In this document: piece by piece, positions 6,804 to 15,909 of the stretch
Position numbering within the stretch: position 1 is the stretch's first letter
Layout of the letters: every line of letters starts with the position of its first letter
Assembly (NCBI GenBank): GCA_035531535.1
Contig: DATKSV010000160.1
Span: 1-33,825 of the forward strand
Reading direction: 5' to 3'
Length of the DNA: 33,825 nt
Source of the DNA: AG-12 sp035531535
GTDB taxonomy: Bacteria > Chloroflexota > Dormibacteria > Aeolococcales > Bog-877
Translations under genes and position numbers: made by a program
Notes under the pieces: model-generated
Seen by the model: only the letters and a program-made list of their open reading frames with translations
What the model was told of the DNA's origin: nothing
The model's database searches: none

Positions 6804-7580
6804 ATGGCAGCAGTGGTGCGTACGGAACGCCGCGGCGCGGTCGGCTGGATCGTCATCGACCATCCCCCCGCCAACGCTCTCAACCGGGAGGTCCTGGAGG
6901 GGCTGCGGGGGAGTCTCCAGGAACTGGAGGCCGATCCCCTGGTGCGATCGGCCGTGATCACCGGGGAGGGCGACCGCTTCTTCGTCGCCGGCGCCGACAT
7001 CGGCGAGTTCCTCAGCGACGGTCCCGATTCGACCAGGGCCAAGATTGCTACCGGCCAGCGGCTGACCCTGGAGATGGAGCGCTCCCGGCTGCCGCTGCTG
7101 GCGGCGGTCAACGGCTACGCCTTGGGCGGAGGTCTGGAACTGGCCATGGCGTGCGACCTGAGAATCGCCAGCCGCACCGCTCGAGTCGGTCAGCCAGAGG
7201 TCCTGCTGGGAATAATCCCGGGTTGGGGCGGCACCCAGCGGCTGCCCCGGCTGGTGGGCCGTGGCCGGGCCTTGGAGCTGCTGCTGCTGGGCGACCAGAT
7301 CGAGGCGCCCCGGGCCCTGGAGCTGGGGCTGGTCAACTGGCTGGTCGAGCCCGAGCAGCTGGTGGCAGGGGCGCAGACCCTGGCCGAGCGGCTGGCCGGC
7401 CAGCCACCGGTGGCTCTGGCGGCGATCAAGAGGGCTGTCAGCCAGGGCCTGGACCGGCCACTCGACGAGGGGCTGGAGGAAGAGCTGGAGGCCTTTGACG
7501 CGACCTTCCGGAGCGCCGATGCCGGTGAGGGAATAGCCGCATTCCTGGCCAAGCGCAAGCCGGAATGGTCCGGCCGCTGA
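6804..7580 (+). CDS. enoyl-CoA hydratase/isomerase (crotonase) family protein
   Basis: A 258-aa crotonase, hydrating trans-2-enoyl-CoA to 3-hydroxyacyl-CoA in beta-oxidation or branched-chain catabolism. Both catalytic glutamates expected for a true hydratase are present: E112 in GGGLELAMACDLR and E132 in GQPEVLLGIIPGWGGTQRL, spaced 20 apart as in the rat enzyme. The oxyanion-hole region AGADIGEF is intact. GGAGGT at 6791-6796 lies 7 nt before ATG 6804; the frame is open far upstream but that part is the antisense of the neighbouring gene. It is followed after 33 nt by the EtfD operon, in keeping with fatty-acid oxidation. Confidence 0.93.
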   Translation: MAAVVRTERRGAVGWIVIDHPPANALNREVLEGLRGSLQELEADPLVRSAVITGEGDRFFVAGADIGEFLSDGPDSTRAKIATGQRLTLEMERSRLPLLAAVNGYALGGGLELAMACDLRIASRTARVGQPEVLLGIIPGWGGTQRLPRLVGRGRALELLLLGDQIEAPRALELGLVNWLVEPEQLVAGAQTLAERLAGQPPVALAAIKRAVSQGLDRPLDEGLEEELEAFDATFRSADAGEGIAAFLAKRKPEWSGR

Positions 7581-7600
7581 TCTGATGTCCGGGCAGTCAC

Positions 7601-7606
7601 TACCAT
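7601..7606 (+). promoter_or_regulatory. -10 element of the small membrane protein/EtfD operon
   Basis: TACCAT lies 7 nt before GTG 7614, with no Shine-Dalgarno sequence between, fitting leaderless initiation. Confidence 0.5.
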
Positions 7607-7613
7607 CACCGGC

Positions 7614-7802
7614 GTGACAGCGAGCGGGGGCGGTGGCGCCGGTCGAGATGGGGAGGACCCCAACCGAACCAGCCGCGGGGCGCGCCAGCGAGTCGGTCCC
7701 TTCTGGATCGACGAGCCCCACTGGTTCTGGGCGGTGGAGGCCCTGACCCTGGTGCTGGCCATAGCGCTGTTCGCTCTGGCGCTCGGATTCGACCACCCAT
7801 GA
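7614..7802 (+). CDS. 62-aa single-pass membrane protein coupled to the EtfD-like gene
   Basis: A short protein: a hydrophilic Gly/Arg-rich N-terminal half, an aromatic patch (GPFWIDEPHWFWAVE), then one hydrophobic helix at about residues 40-58. Its TGA overlaps the ATG of the downstream oxidoreductase (ATGA at 7799-7802), so the two should be translationally coupled. I do not recognise a family. The layout suggests a small accessory subunit or assembly factor of the membrane Fe-S enzyme. The coding claim rests on the coupling, the -10 signal and the clean membrane helix. Confidence 0.65.
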   Translation: MTASGGGGAGRDGEDPNRTSRGARQRVGPFWIDEPHWFWAVEALTLVLAIALFALALGFDHP

Positions 7803-9835
7803 TCTGGATCAACAGCGTCGCCCTGGTCCTGCTGGCGGCGGTCACGGCGGCCCTCTTCTGGCATCGGCTGGCCCCGCTCTGGAGGTCCCTGCGGCAGGCC
7901 CAACCGGCCTTGAGAAGTGATCGGCAGGGAACCCGCTGGCGGGGGGTCGTGGTGCTGGCTCTGGGCCAGAAGCGGCTGCTGCGCTGGCCCCTCTCGGGGG
8001 TCGCTCACTTCCTGATCTTCTGGGGCTTCGTGATCCTGAACATCGAGATCCTGCAGGCCGGCCTGGAGGCCCTGGTGCCACCCCTGAACCTGGAGCAGCA
8101 GTACTGGTGGGGTCCCTTCGCCTTCCTTGAGGATCTGCTGGCGGCGGCGGTGCTGACCGGCCTGGCGATGGCGGCGCTCAACCGCTACTGGCTTCGGCCC
8201 CGTCGCTTCCGAGGCAGCCATGGGCGCGACGCCACCATCATCCTGCTCCTGATCGCCCTGGTGATCTTGACCCAGCTGGGGATCTACGCCACCCAGATCG
8301 CCGCCCACGCCGATCAGGTGGTGAACCTGCGGCCAGTCTCGGACGCGGTGTCCAGCCTGTTTCGGGGCTTCCACGGGGAGGCCATCTGGGCCTGGCATGA
8401 GTTCTTCCTCTGGGGCCACCTGCTCCTGGTGGCAGGGTTCCTGGTCTACCTCGGCCGCAGCAAGCACCTGCACATCCTGACCGTGGTGCCCAATGTCTTC
8501 TTCCGCGAGCTGGAGCCGGCCGGGCGGCACCTGCCCCTGCTCGACATCGAGCAGGCGGACCACTTCGGCATCTCCAAGGTGGAGCACCTCACTTGGAAGC
8601 AGGAGCTGGACCTGGCCACCTGCACCGAATGTGGGCGCTGCCAGGTGCACTGCCCGGCCTTCAACACCGGCAAGCCGCTCTCGCCCAAGCTTTTTATCAC
8701 CGACCTGCGCGATGGCTGGTACGCCAACGCCCGGGGCCAGCAGCCTCCACCCAGCTCCTGGTCAGATCCCGACTCCCTCGGCCCTGCCCCGACTGATGGC
8801 ACCCTCCAGGACTGGAGCGTCCTGGAGGAGACGCTCTGGGCCTGCACCACCTGTGGGGCCTGCGTGGAGCAGTGCCCGGTCATGATCGAGCACGTTCCCA
8901 CCATCGTGGGGATGCGCCGGGCGCTGGTGCTGGAGGAGTCGCGCCTGCCCAAGGAGGCCCAGCGCGCGCTGGAGTCGGTGGAGCAGCGGGGCAATCCTTT
9001 CGGCATGGCTAATGATTCCCGGATGCGCTGGGCGGAGGGGCTGGAAGTGCCCCTCCTGGCCGACCACCCGGACGCCGAGTACCTCTACTGGGTCGGCTGC
9101 GCCACCGCCTTCGACGAGTCCAACTGGCCCACCGCCCGGGCCACCGTGGCGATTCTTCGAGCCGCGCAGGTCAGCTTCGCGGTCCTGGGCCAGGAGGAGA
9201 CCTGCAATGGGGATCCCGCCCGCCGGCTGGGCAACGAGTACCTCTTCCAGACCAAGGCCACCGAGGTGGTGGAGCGGTTGCAGCGCCGGGGGGTGCGCAA
9301 GATAATCGCCAGCTGCCCCCACTGCTTCAACACCTTCGCCCGGGAGTACCCGGACCTGGGCGGCCATTACGAGGTGATCCATCACAGCCAGCTGCTCAGC
9401 CAGCTCCTGGAGGCGGGGCGCATCACCCTCAAGCAGGGCATCGGTGAGGGGACGGTGACCTACCACGATCCCTGCTACCTGGGCCGCTGGAACCGGGAGT
9501 ACGAGGCTCCCCGGCGACTGCTCCAGGCAATCCCCGGGGTCCAGCTGGTGGAGATGGAGCGCAGCCGCTCCGAGGCCATGTGCTGCGGGGCGGGGGGTGG
9601 CCGTCTCTTCATGGAGGAGACCGGGGGCCAGCGGATCAACCGAGTTCGTGTCCGCCAGGCCGAGGCGACCGGGGCCGCCCAGGCTGCCGTCGCCTGTCCC
9701 TTCTGCGCCACCATGTTCCAGGAGGGGATCAGCTCCCAGGAGCTCCAGGGCGCCCTCGGCAGTGCCGACATCGCGGTCCTGGTGGCGCGGTCGATGGGAC
9801 TCGACTTCGAACTCCCCGCGGCGGCGTCTGTTTAG
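7799..9835 (+). CDS. EtfD-like membrane Fe-S oxidoreductase (ETF:quinone electron transfer)
   Basis: A 678-aa membrane protein. The N-terminal ~225 residues hold about five hydrophobic helices with scattered histidines, resembling a NarI-type haem b domain. Two [4Fe-4S] ferredoxin motifs follow (C275/278/281/285 and C349/352/355/359). The C-terminal half carries two CCG-type cysteine-rich domains as in HdrB/HdrD: C434, C469, C506, C509, and C559, C595-C596, C633, C636. The first has CNGDPARR instead of CCG, as I recall for this subfamily. This order matches EtfD/EMO-type proteins such as mycobacterial Rv0338c, which pass electrons from electron-transfer flavoprotein to menaquinone during beta-oxidation. 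Two acyl-CoA dehydrogenases nearby fit that role; the ETF itself is not in the window. Confidence 0.88.
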   Translation: MIWINSVALVLLAAVTAALFWHRLAPLWRSLRQAQPALRSDRQGTRWRGVVVLALGQKRLLRWPLSGVAHFLIFWGFVILNIEILQAGLEALVPPLNLEQQYWWGPFAFLEDLLAAAVLTGLAMAALNRYWLRPRRFRGSHGRDATIILLLIALVILTQLGIYATQIAAHADQVVNLRPVSDAVSSLFRGFHGEAIWAWHEFFLWGHLLLVAGFLVYLGRSKHLHILTVVPNVFFRELEPAGRHLPLLDIEQADHFGISKVEHLTWKQELDLATCTECGRCQVHCPAFNTGKPLSPKLFITDLRDGWYANARGQQPPPSSWSDPDSLGPAPTDGTLQDWSVLEETLWACTTCGACVEQCPVMIEHVPTIVGMRRALVLEESRLPKEAQRALESVEQRGNPFGMANDSRMRWAEGLEVPLLADHPDAEYLYWVGCATAFDESNWPTARATVAILRAAQVSFAVLGQEETCNGDPARRLGNEYLFQTKATEVVERLQRRGVRKIIASCPHCFNTFAREYPDLGGHYEVIHHSQLLSQLLEAGRITLKQGIGEGTVTYHDPCYLGRWNREYEAPRRLLQAIPGVQLVEMERSRSEAMCCGAGGGRLFMEETGGQRINRVRVRQAEATGAAQAAVACPFCATMFQEGISSQELQGALGSADIAVLVARSMGLDFELPAAASV

Positions 9836-9863
9836 ACCGATGGGCGGCGCCGCGCGGGCACGT

Positions 9864-9869
9864 CATAAT
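9864..9869 (+). promoter_or_regulatory. -10 element of the epimerase/mutase operon
   Basis: CATAAT is followed after 6 nt by GTG 9876; no ribosome site is visible. A perfect 10-bp GC palindrome (GCGGCGCCGC) at 9844-9853 lies just upstream and may be chance in GC-rich DNA. Confidence 0.55.
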
Positions 9870-9875
9870 CCGTTC

Positions 9876-10300
9876 GTGGTCACTGCCGAGAGGTCTTTGC
9901 GGATCGACCATGTGGGGATCGCCGTGGCCGACCTGAGGGCGGCAGTCGCCCACTACCAAGAGCGGTTAGGGGTTTCTCCGGAGCCTCCCGAGCGGGTGCC
10001 TGCCGACGGGGTCGAGGCGGTCTTCTTCGAGCTCGGCTCGAGCTCTGTGGAACTTCTGGGCAGCGTCCGGTCCGACTCCACGGTGGCCCGGTTCCTGGAG
10101 CGCCGGGGGGAGGGCCTGCACCACCTCGCCTACCAGGTCCTGGACATCGAGGCCGAGCTGGCGCGCTGGCGTCACCTGGGGGCCGAGCTGATCGACGAGA
10201 GACCCCGACTGGGCTCCAGGGGCCGGCTGGTGGCCTTCCTGCACCCCCGGACCGAGGGCGGGGTCCTGACCGAGCTCTGCCAGGTCGCGGCGCCTCTCAG

Positions 10301-10304
<4 letters not shown>
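9876..10304 (+). CDS. mce: methylmalonyl-CoA epimerase
   Basis: A 142-aa vicinal-oxygen-chelate protein that interconverts (S)- and (R)-methylmalonyl-CoA, linking propionyl-CoA carboxylase to the mutase. Metal ligands are visible: H12 in RIDHVGIAV, the histidine pair of LHHLAYQV and the Glu of VLTELCQ near the C-terminus. The duplicated half-domain pattern is intact and the length is typical. GTG 9876 gives the normal distance to the first ligand. The stop overlaps the mutase start (GTGA at 10301-10304), a tight coupling that supports methylmalonyl-CoA as the substrate of the next gene. Confidence 0.93.
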
Positions 10305-11890
<1,586 letters not shown>

Positions 11891-12319
11891 GCGCTCGGGT
11901 GGGCCAAATGGCGACGCTGGCCGGGTGCCTCCGCGACCGGCCGACTCCAACGGTCAGCGTCGGGGAGGTGCTGGGCGGCGGCCGCGCCCGCTGCCCCAGC
12001 GCACGTCATTCCGGGCGGGCGCGGGCCATCCCGGCTTCGGGCTGGGCCGTCACGGTCGCTGCCGCCGAGAACTTGTGGGCGCTCGGCCCAGCCGGGGACT
12101 CATGGGACAGGCCGTTGGCCACCATCTCGCCCTCGCGACGGCGGCTGCATCCGGGCATTGACAGATGCCCCGCCGCGCCCATCCTCGGCCAGAACCTGGC
12201 TGCGCTGTCGTTCGCCAAGGCCGGGCCGGTTCGAGCCCTGGAGCCGGTTGCCACGATCATGACCGCAACCGGCCAGGCAGAACCCGTCCGGGGCTGTGTG
12301 GCCGGTTGCCGGGCCGGGA
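11891..12319 (+). other. 429-bp gap without a convincing gene; contains a long inverted repeat
   Basis: Between the mutase stop and the stop of the minus-strand hydrolase. Open frames exist on both strands, but their translations are Arg/Pro/Gly-rich and unlike folded proteins. The clearest structure is an inverted repeat: CGACGCTG at 11912-11919 pairs perfectly with CAGCGTCG at 11955-11962 and extends by about 3 more pairs, with a 29-nt loop. It starts 21 nt after the mutase stop and may act in termination or 3' end stability. No T-tract follows. Confidence 0.5.
11912..11962 (+). terminator. stem-loop downstream of the mutase gene
   Basis: Eight perfect pairs plus about three more (one G-U) close a 29-nt loop. 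The position just after the last gene of the operon suggests a 3'-end hairpin. Without a U-run it is not a classical intrinsic terminator. Confidence 0.35.
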
Positions 12320-13102
12320 TCAGAAGTTGGGTTGCGGGATCCGTGAGGTCAGGGAATCCAGGGCCGCTCGCACTGAACCCGGCTGCTCCAACCACGGGAA
12401 GTGGCCGCAGGCGGCAAGGACCTTCACCTCTGAGCTTGGCATCAGCTCAGCGCTGGCGATTCCGTGGGCGGGTGGGATCGGGCTGTCGGCGCCGAGGAGA
12501 AAGAGGGTCGGGACGGTGGATTTAGGGAGGAGTGAGGCCAGGGTCTGGCGCTCGAAGTGCTCGTGGATCGACGTGAAGGTGCCGGAATAGGCGGCGATCG
12601 ACATCTCCAGCTTGGGCATCGGGGGCGCCGAGGCGGGATCTGAGAAGTAACCGGGCCAGATCAGGGACAGCGACTGGAGCTGGTCGGCTTCAGAGCCTTC
12701 GCCCCGCATGCCTTTCTGCCCCAACTCTGCCGCGCGCGCGGCGGCCTCCGGACTCACGCGGTCTCCCAGCAATCGGCCAAGGTCCGCTTCGCCCCCATCC
12801 CCGACCGCGCCCAATGGATCCACCAGGAGGGCGGCTGCAACCCGGTCCGGGTGGGCGGCCACCAAATGCATCGCGAGATGGCCACCCCAGGAATGACCCA
12901 GGAGGATGGCCCGGGTGAGACCCAGCCGGTCCAGCACCGCCAAGGTGTCGGCCATCTGGGTCTCAACATCGAACGGTCCATCTACGGTCGAGGGCGCCAG
13001 CCCTCGCTGCTGGAATCGGACCACCGTGTATCGGTTCACCAGCTCGGGCAGGAGACTCTCCGTGTATTCGGAGAGCCCGGGACCGCCGTGAAGCACCACC
13101 AC
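12320..13102 (-). CDS. alpha/beta hydrolase, S33 (proline iminopeptidase-like) family, N-terminus probably frame-broken
   Basis: A 260-aa alpha/beta hydrolase. The HGGPG oxyanion loop lies at residues 5-9, the nucleophile is Ser71 in GHSWGG, the acid is probably the Asp of LLGADSP, and the His is in CGHFPWLEQP near the C-terminus. Natural substrates could be peptides with N-terminal proline, lactones or esters. HGGPG is normally 20-30 residues from the start; here the frame upstream of GTG 13102 has no start before a TGA. In the next frame, GTG 13173 begins MAVPDFETGPGNGPIAGW, which leads naturally into the GTGPVVVVLHGGPG segment if one base is restored, and it sits 8 nt after a -10-like TAGACT. 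I infer a one-base loss or a sequencing error. Confidence 0.8.
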   Translation of the reverse strand: MVVLHGGPGLSEYTESLLPELVNRYTVVRFQQRGLAPSTVDGPFDVETQMADTLAVLDRLGLTRAILLGHSWGGHLAMHLVAAHPDRVAAALLVDPLGAVGDGGEADLGRLLGDRVSPEAAARAAELGQKGMRGEGSEADQLQSLSLIWPGYFSDPASAPPMPKLEMSIAAYSGTFTSIHEHFERQTLASLLPKSTVPTLFLLGADSPIPPAHGIASAELMPSSEVKVLAACGHFPWLEQPGSVRAALDSLTSRIPQPNF

Positions 13103-13181
13103 GACCGGGCCGGTGCCTGCCAGCCAGCGATGGGTCCGTTGCCTGGGCCAGTCTCAAAATCGGGAACTGCCACGAGTGGGC

Positions 13182-13187
13182 AGTCTA
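13182..13187 (-). promoter_or_regulatory. -10 element for the hydrolase, pointing to a start at 13173
   Basis: On the minus strand TAGACT is followed after 8 nt by GTG at 13173, which is out of frame with the hydrolase body. It supports 13173 as the original start codon. Confidence 0.4.
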
Positions 13188-13303
13188 TTGGTCATGGACG
13201 CCAGTTCGCTCGCCGGCTGCCGTCCCGCGGCCGCCGGGGAGGTGATTCCATCGGGATGGACCCGCTCGCCTCCAGCCTTGATGGCCACGATGCCTCGGCT
13301 TCG

Positions 13304-13320
13304 ACCGTGAGCGTCACGGT
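13304..13320. terminator. perfect 7-bp stem-loop across the aquaporin stop codon
   Basis: ACCGTGA (13304-13310), GCG loop (13311-13313) and TCACGGT (13314-13320) form a perfect inverted repeat. The 3' arm contains the aquaporin TGA at 13316-13314. It may define the 3' end of the aquaporin mRNA; no U-tract follows on the minus strand. Confidence 0.45.
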
Positions 13321-14153
13321 AGGCGGCTGGGCAGCCGGCTGCCCAGCACGCTGCGGAAGCGCGCGTCGTGGTAGAGCTTGGCGGTGAGGGGGCGGTGCCC
13401 CCTGGCCAAGGCGAGGTAGAGCCACGCCGCCAGCAGAGCTCCCGCTGGTGGGCCCACGAAGTAGATCCAGAGGAGGTGGTAGTCGCCCGTCACCACCGCC
13501 GGCCCCAGGCTGCGGGCCGGGTTCAGGCTGCAGTCGGTGTAGGGGGCACCCTTCCAGACCAGCAGCGCGATGACCACCCACAGGACCAGGGGAGTGAGAT
13601 GGGCGGTCCTGGTGAAGGAGATGCAGCTGAAGATCGCCAGCACCAGGATCCCGGTCATGAGCGCCTCGATCCCGATCGCCTGAAGGGGTGTCACTCCGGA
13701 CTGAGGGACGGTGAGCCCGTCCTTGACCGAGAGCCCGATCGGGCCCCAGAGCCAGTGAACGGCCAGGTCGCCAGCCACAGCGCCCGCGAACTGACAGCCC
13801 AGGTAGCCGAATAGGTCGTCTCTCGATACGTGCCCACCGGCCCAGAAGGCGATCGTGACGCAGGGGTTGATGTGGGCGCCGCTGAGGCGGCCCGGTGGTG
13901 AGATGGCGACCAGGCTGCCGGTGCCGGCGAACAGCAGCCCGGTGAGCAGCAGGCGGAGGCTGGGCGAGGGGATGAGGTGCGGTACCGGCGACCCCTGCCC
14001 GAAGTCGAGGCACACCGCGCTCAGCCCGCCCAGGACCAGCACGAACGTGCCCAAGAACTCCGCCGACCATTCCTTGCCGTGCCAGCCCCGCTGGGGCGGA
14101 TGGGCCAGAGACGGAGGCCCGGCCCAGCGGCCGGCGGCGGGTAGGGCGCTCAC
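13314..14153 (-). CDS. MIP-family channel (aquaporin/aquaglyceroporin)
   Basis: A 279-aa integral membrane protein with six helices and two half-helix loops. The second pore motif is canonical (N211-P212-A213-R214 in SLNPARSLGP); the first is NPC (N96-P97-C98 in SGAHINPCV) instead of NPA. A conserved Glu is seen in helix 1 (SAEFLGTFVLVLGG). The NPC variant and small residues near the pore leave water, glycerol or another small neutral solute open. The N-terminal 25 residues are Pro/Trp-rich and not conserved-looking, so the start could be later. It diverges from the carboxylase gene, with 62 nt between them. Confidence 0.9.
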   Translation of the reverse strand: MSALPAAGRWAGPPSLAHPPQRGWHGKEWSAEFLGTFVLVLGGLSAVCLDFGQGSPVPHLIPSPSLRLLLTGLLFAGTGSLVAISPPGRLSGAHINPCVTIAFWAGGHVSRDDLFGYLGCQFAGAVAGDLAVHWLWGPIGLSVKDGLTVPQSGVTPLQAIGIEALMTGILVLAIFSCISFTRTAHLTPLVLWVVIALLVWKGAPYTDCSLNPARSLGPAVVTGDYHLLWIYFVGPPAGALLAAWLYLALARGHRPLTAKLYHDARFRSVLGSRLPSRLP

Positions 14154-14203
14154 GCGCCGCCCGCTCGGAGGGATCTCTCGGCCACGAACCTCGCCTGATC
14201 GGA

Positions 14204-14209
14204 GAAGAT
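14204..14209 (+). promoter_or_regulatory. possible -10 element of the acyl-CoA carboxylase gene
   Basis: GAAGAT lies 6 nt before ATG 14216, the spacing seen at other leaderless starts here. The intervening bases are all G and could also act as a weak ribosome site. Confidence 0.35.
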
Positions 14210-14215
14210 GGGGGG

Positions 14216-15820
14216 ATGGTGAAGGCAGGGACCGGACCGAGCGCCCCTTCCGGGGTCGGCCCCACCCCCCACGGGCCGCCCGAGCCCACCACCAACGAGC
14301 ACCTGATCAACCAGCTGCGCAAGCGCCGCCACGACGCCGTCCATCATGGCGGCGAGCCCGAGCGCCAGCAGCGTCGCAAGGGCAAGCTCTCGGCCCGGGA
14401 GCGGATCCGGCGCTTGCTGGACCCGGACACCTTCTTCGAGCTGGACACCTTCGTGGTCAACCGCTCCGACCAGTTCGACATGGCCGAGCGCCGAGTCCCC
14501 GGCGACGGTGTCGTGACCGGGTTCGGGGAGATCGCCGGCCGCCGGGTGTTCGTCTTCTCCCACGACGCGTCCTTCATGGGGGGCTCGCTGGGGGAGGCGT
14601 TCGCGGAGAAGGTGGTCAAGGTGATGGAGCTGGCCGAGCGCAGTGGCTGTCCCTTGATCGGGATCAACGACAGCGCCGGGGCACGGATCCAGGAAGGCGT
14701 GGTCGCGCTGGCCGGTTACGCCGACATCTTCTACCGCAACGTGCGCTGCAGCGGGGTGGTGCCCCAGCTCTCCCTGATCGCGGGGCCCTGCACCGGGGGC
14801 GCGGTCTATTCGCCCGCCATCACCGACTTCACGTTCATGGTGCGCAAGGTGGGCTACATGTTCATCACCGGGCCGGAGGTGGTCCGGGTGACGACCGGGG
14901 AGGAGGTGGACTTCGAACAGCTGGGCGGGGCCGACATCCACTCCCAGCGCAGCGGGGTGGCCCACTTCGAGTCCCGCAGCGAGGACGAGGCCTTCCAACA
15001 GGTGCGTCAGCTGCTCTCCTTCCTGCCCCAGAACTCCAACGAGCCAGCCCCCAGGGTACCCACCGACGACCCTGCCGACCGCGCGGACCCTGAGCTCCAG
15101 GAGGTGATCCCGCTCAGTCACCGCGAGCCCTACGAGATGCGGGAGGTGATCCGGCGTGTCGTTGACGACGGCAACTTCCTGGAGGTGCAGCCTCTGTTCG
15201 CGCCCAACCTTCTGGTGGGTTTCGCCCGCCTGGATGGCTACAGCGTCGGGGTGGTGGCCAACCAGCCCAAGCATCTGGCTGGCGCCCTCGACATCGGCGC
15301 CTCGGTCAAGGGGGCGCGCTTCGTGCGCTTCTGCGACGCCTTCAACATCCCGCTGGTGACCCTGGTCGACGTGCCCGGCTTCCTGCCCGGCACCGAGCAG
15401 GAGTACGGCGGCATCATCCGCCATGGGGCCAAGCTGCTCTACGCCTTCGCCGAGGCCACGGTGCCCAAGCTGACCGTGATCACCCGCAAGGCCTATGGCG
15501 GCGCCTACGACGTGATGTGCAGCAAGCACCTGGGCGCGGACTACAACGCCGCCTGGCCGACCGCGGAGATCGCGGTGATGGGAGCGGAGGGGGCGGTGCG
15601 CTTCCTCTCCCATCAGCCTCCCGGAGCGGGCTCCGAAGCCGACCTGACCGCCGCCTACCGAGCCCAGTTCGCCAACCCCTACCTGGCCGCCGAGCGAGGC
15701 TACATTGACGACATCATCGAGCCCCGCCAGACCCGGCAGATGCTGGTGCGGGCGCTCCACATGGCGGCCGGCAAGACCGTCGAGCGCCCCCGCCGCCGCC
15801 ACGGCAACATCCCCCTCTGA
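14216..15820 (+). CDS. pccB: acyl-CoA carboxylase carboxyltransferase (beta) subunit, propionyl-CoA type
   Basis: A 534-aa carboxyltransferase with two crotonase-like domains, transferring CO2 from carboxybiotin to propionyl- or acetyl-CoA. Typical motifs: KGKLSARERI near the N-terminus, the oxyanion-forming GINDSAGARIQEG, GPCTGGAVYSPA, and in the second half FLPGTEQEYGGIIRHGAKLLYA and KAYGGAYDVM. This length and the fused N/C halves match PccB/AccD5-type subunits, not AccD. Context (epimerase, mutase, sucCD) favours propionyl-CoA. The biotinylated alpha subunit is not in the window. The first 30 residues are Pro/Gly-rich and nonconserved. Confidence 0.92.
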   Translation: MVKAGTGPSAPSGVGPTPHGPPEPTTNEHLINQLRKRRHDAVHHGGEPERQQRRKGKLSARERIRRLLDPDTFFELDTFVVNRSDQFDMAERRVPGDGVVTGFGEIAGRRVFVFSHDASFMGGSLGEAFAEKVVKVMELAERSGCPLIGINDSAGARIQEGVVALAGYADIFYRNVRCSGVVPQLSLIAGPCTGGAVYSPAITDFTFMVRKVGYMFITGPEVVRVTTGEEVDFEQLGGADIHSQRSGVAHFESRSEDEAFQQVRQLLSFLPQNSNEPAPRVPTDDPADRADPELQEVIPLSHREPYEMREVIRRVVDDGNFLEVQPLFAPNLLVGFARLDGYSVGVVANQPKHLAGALDIGASVKGARFVRFCDAFNIPLVTLVDVPGFLPGTEQEYGGIIRHGAKLLYAFAEATVPKLTVITRKAYGGAYDVMCSKHLGADYNAAWPTAEIAVMGAEGAVRFLSHQPPGAGSEADLTAAYRAQFANPYLAAERGYIDDIIEPRQTRQMLVRALHMAAGKTVERPRRRHGNIPL

Positions 15821-15855
15821 GGGCCTCGGACCGCGGGCTCGTCGACCCTGGCTCC

Positions 15856-15861
15856 TAAACT
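15856..15861 (+). promoter_or_regulatory. -10 element upstream of sucC
   Basis: TAAACT lies 48 nt before GTG 15910, giving a leader of about 40 nt that ends in a GGGAGG ribosome site at 15899-15904. This leadered start contrasts with the leaderless ones. Confidence 0.45.
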
Positions 15862-15909
15862 CTTCCTGTAACGCAGGCTGCCGGCCGGGCCGGCCTATGG
15901 GAGGTGCCC

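Noticed and set aside
9836..10300. Cobalamin riboswitch upstream of either mutase or the B12 subunit
   Set aside because: The upstream gaps are too short or leaderless, and I see no B12-box-like sequence.
12215..12250. tRNA-like GGTTCGAGCCC T-loop sequence
   Set aside because: The flanking bases do not pair as a 5-bp T-stem and no anticodon, D-arm or acceptor stem can be found upstream.
11899..12525. 208-aa open frame on the plus strand after the mutase
   Set aside because: Composition is Arg/Pro/Gly-rich without hydrophobic core or motif, and its second half is antisense to the well-supported hydrolase.
14150..15802. 550-aa minus-strand open frame opposite the carboxylase gene
   Set aside because: It is the mirror of a strongly coding GC-rich gene; the translation is His/Gly/Val-rich with no recognisable domain. 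Similar long antisense frames opposite other genes were dropped for the same reason.
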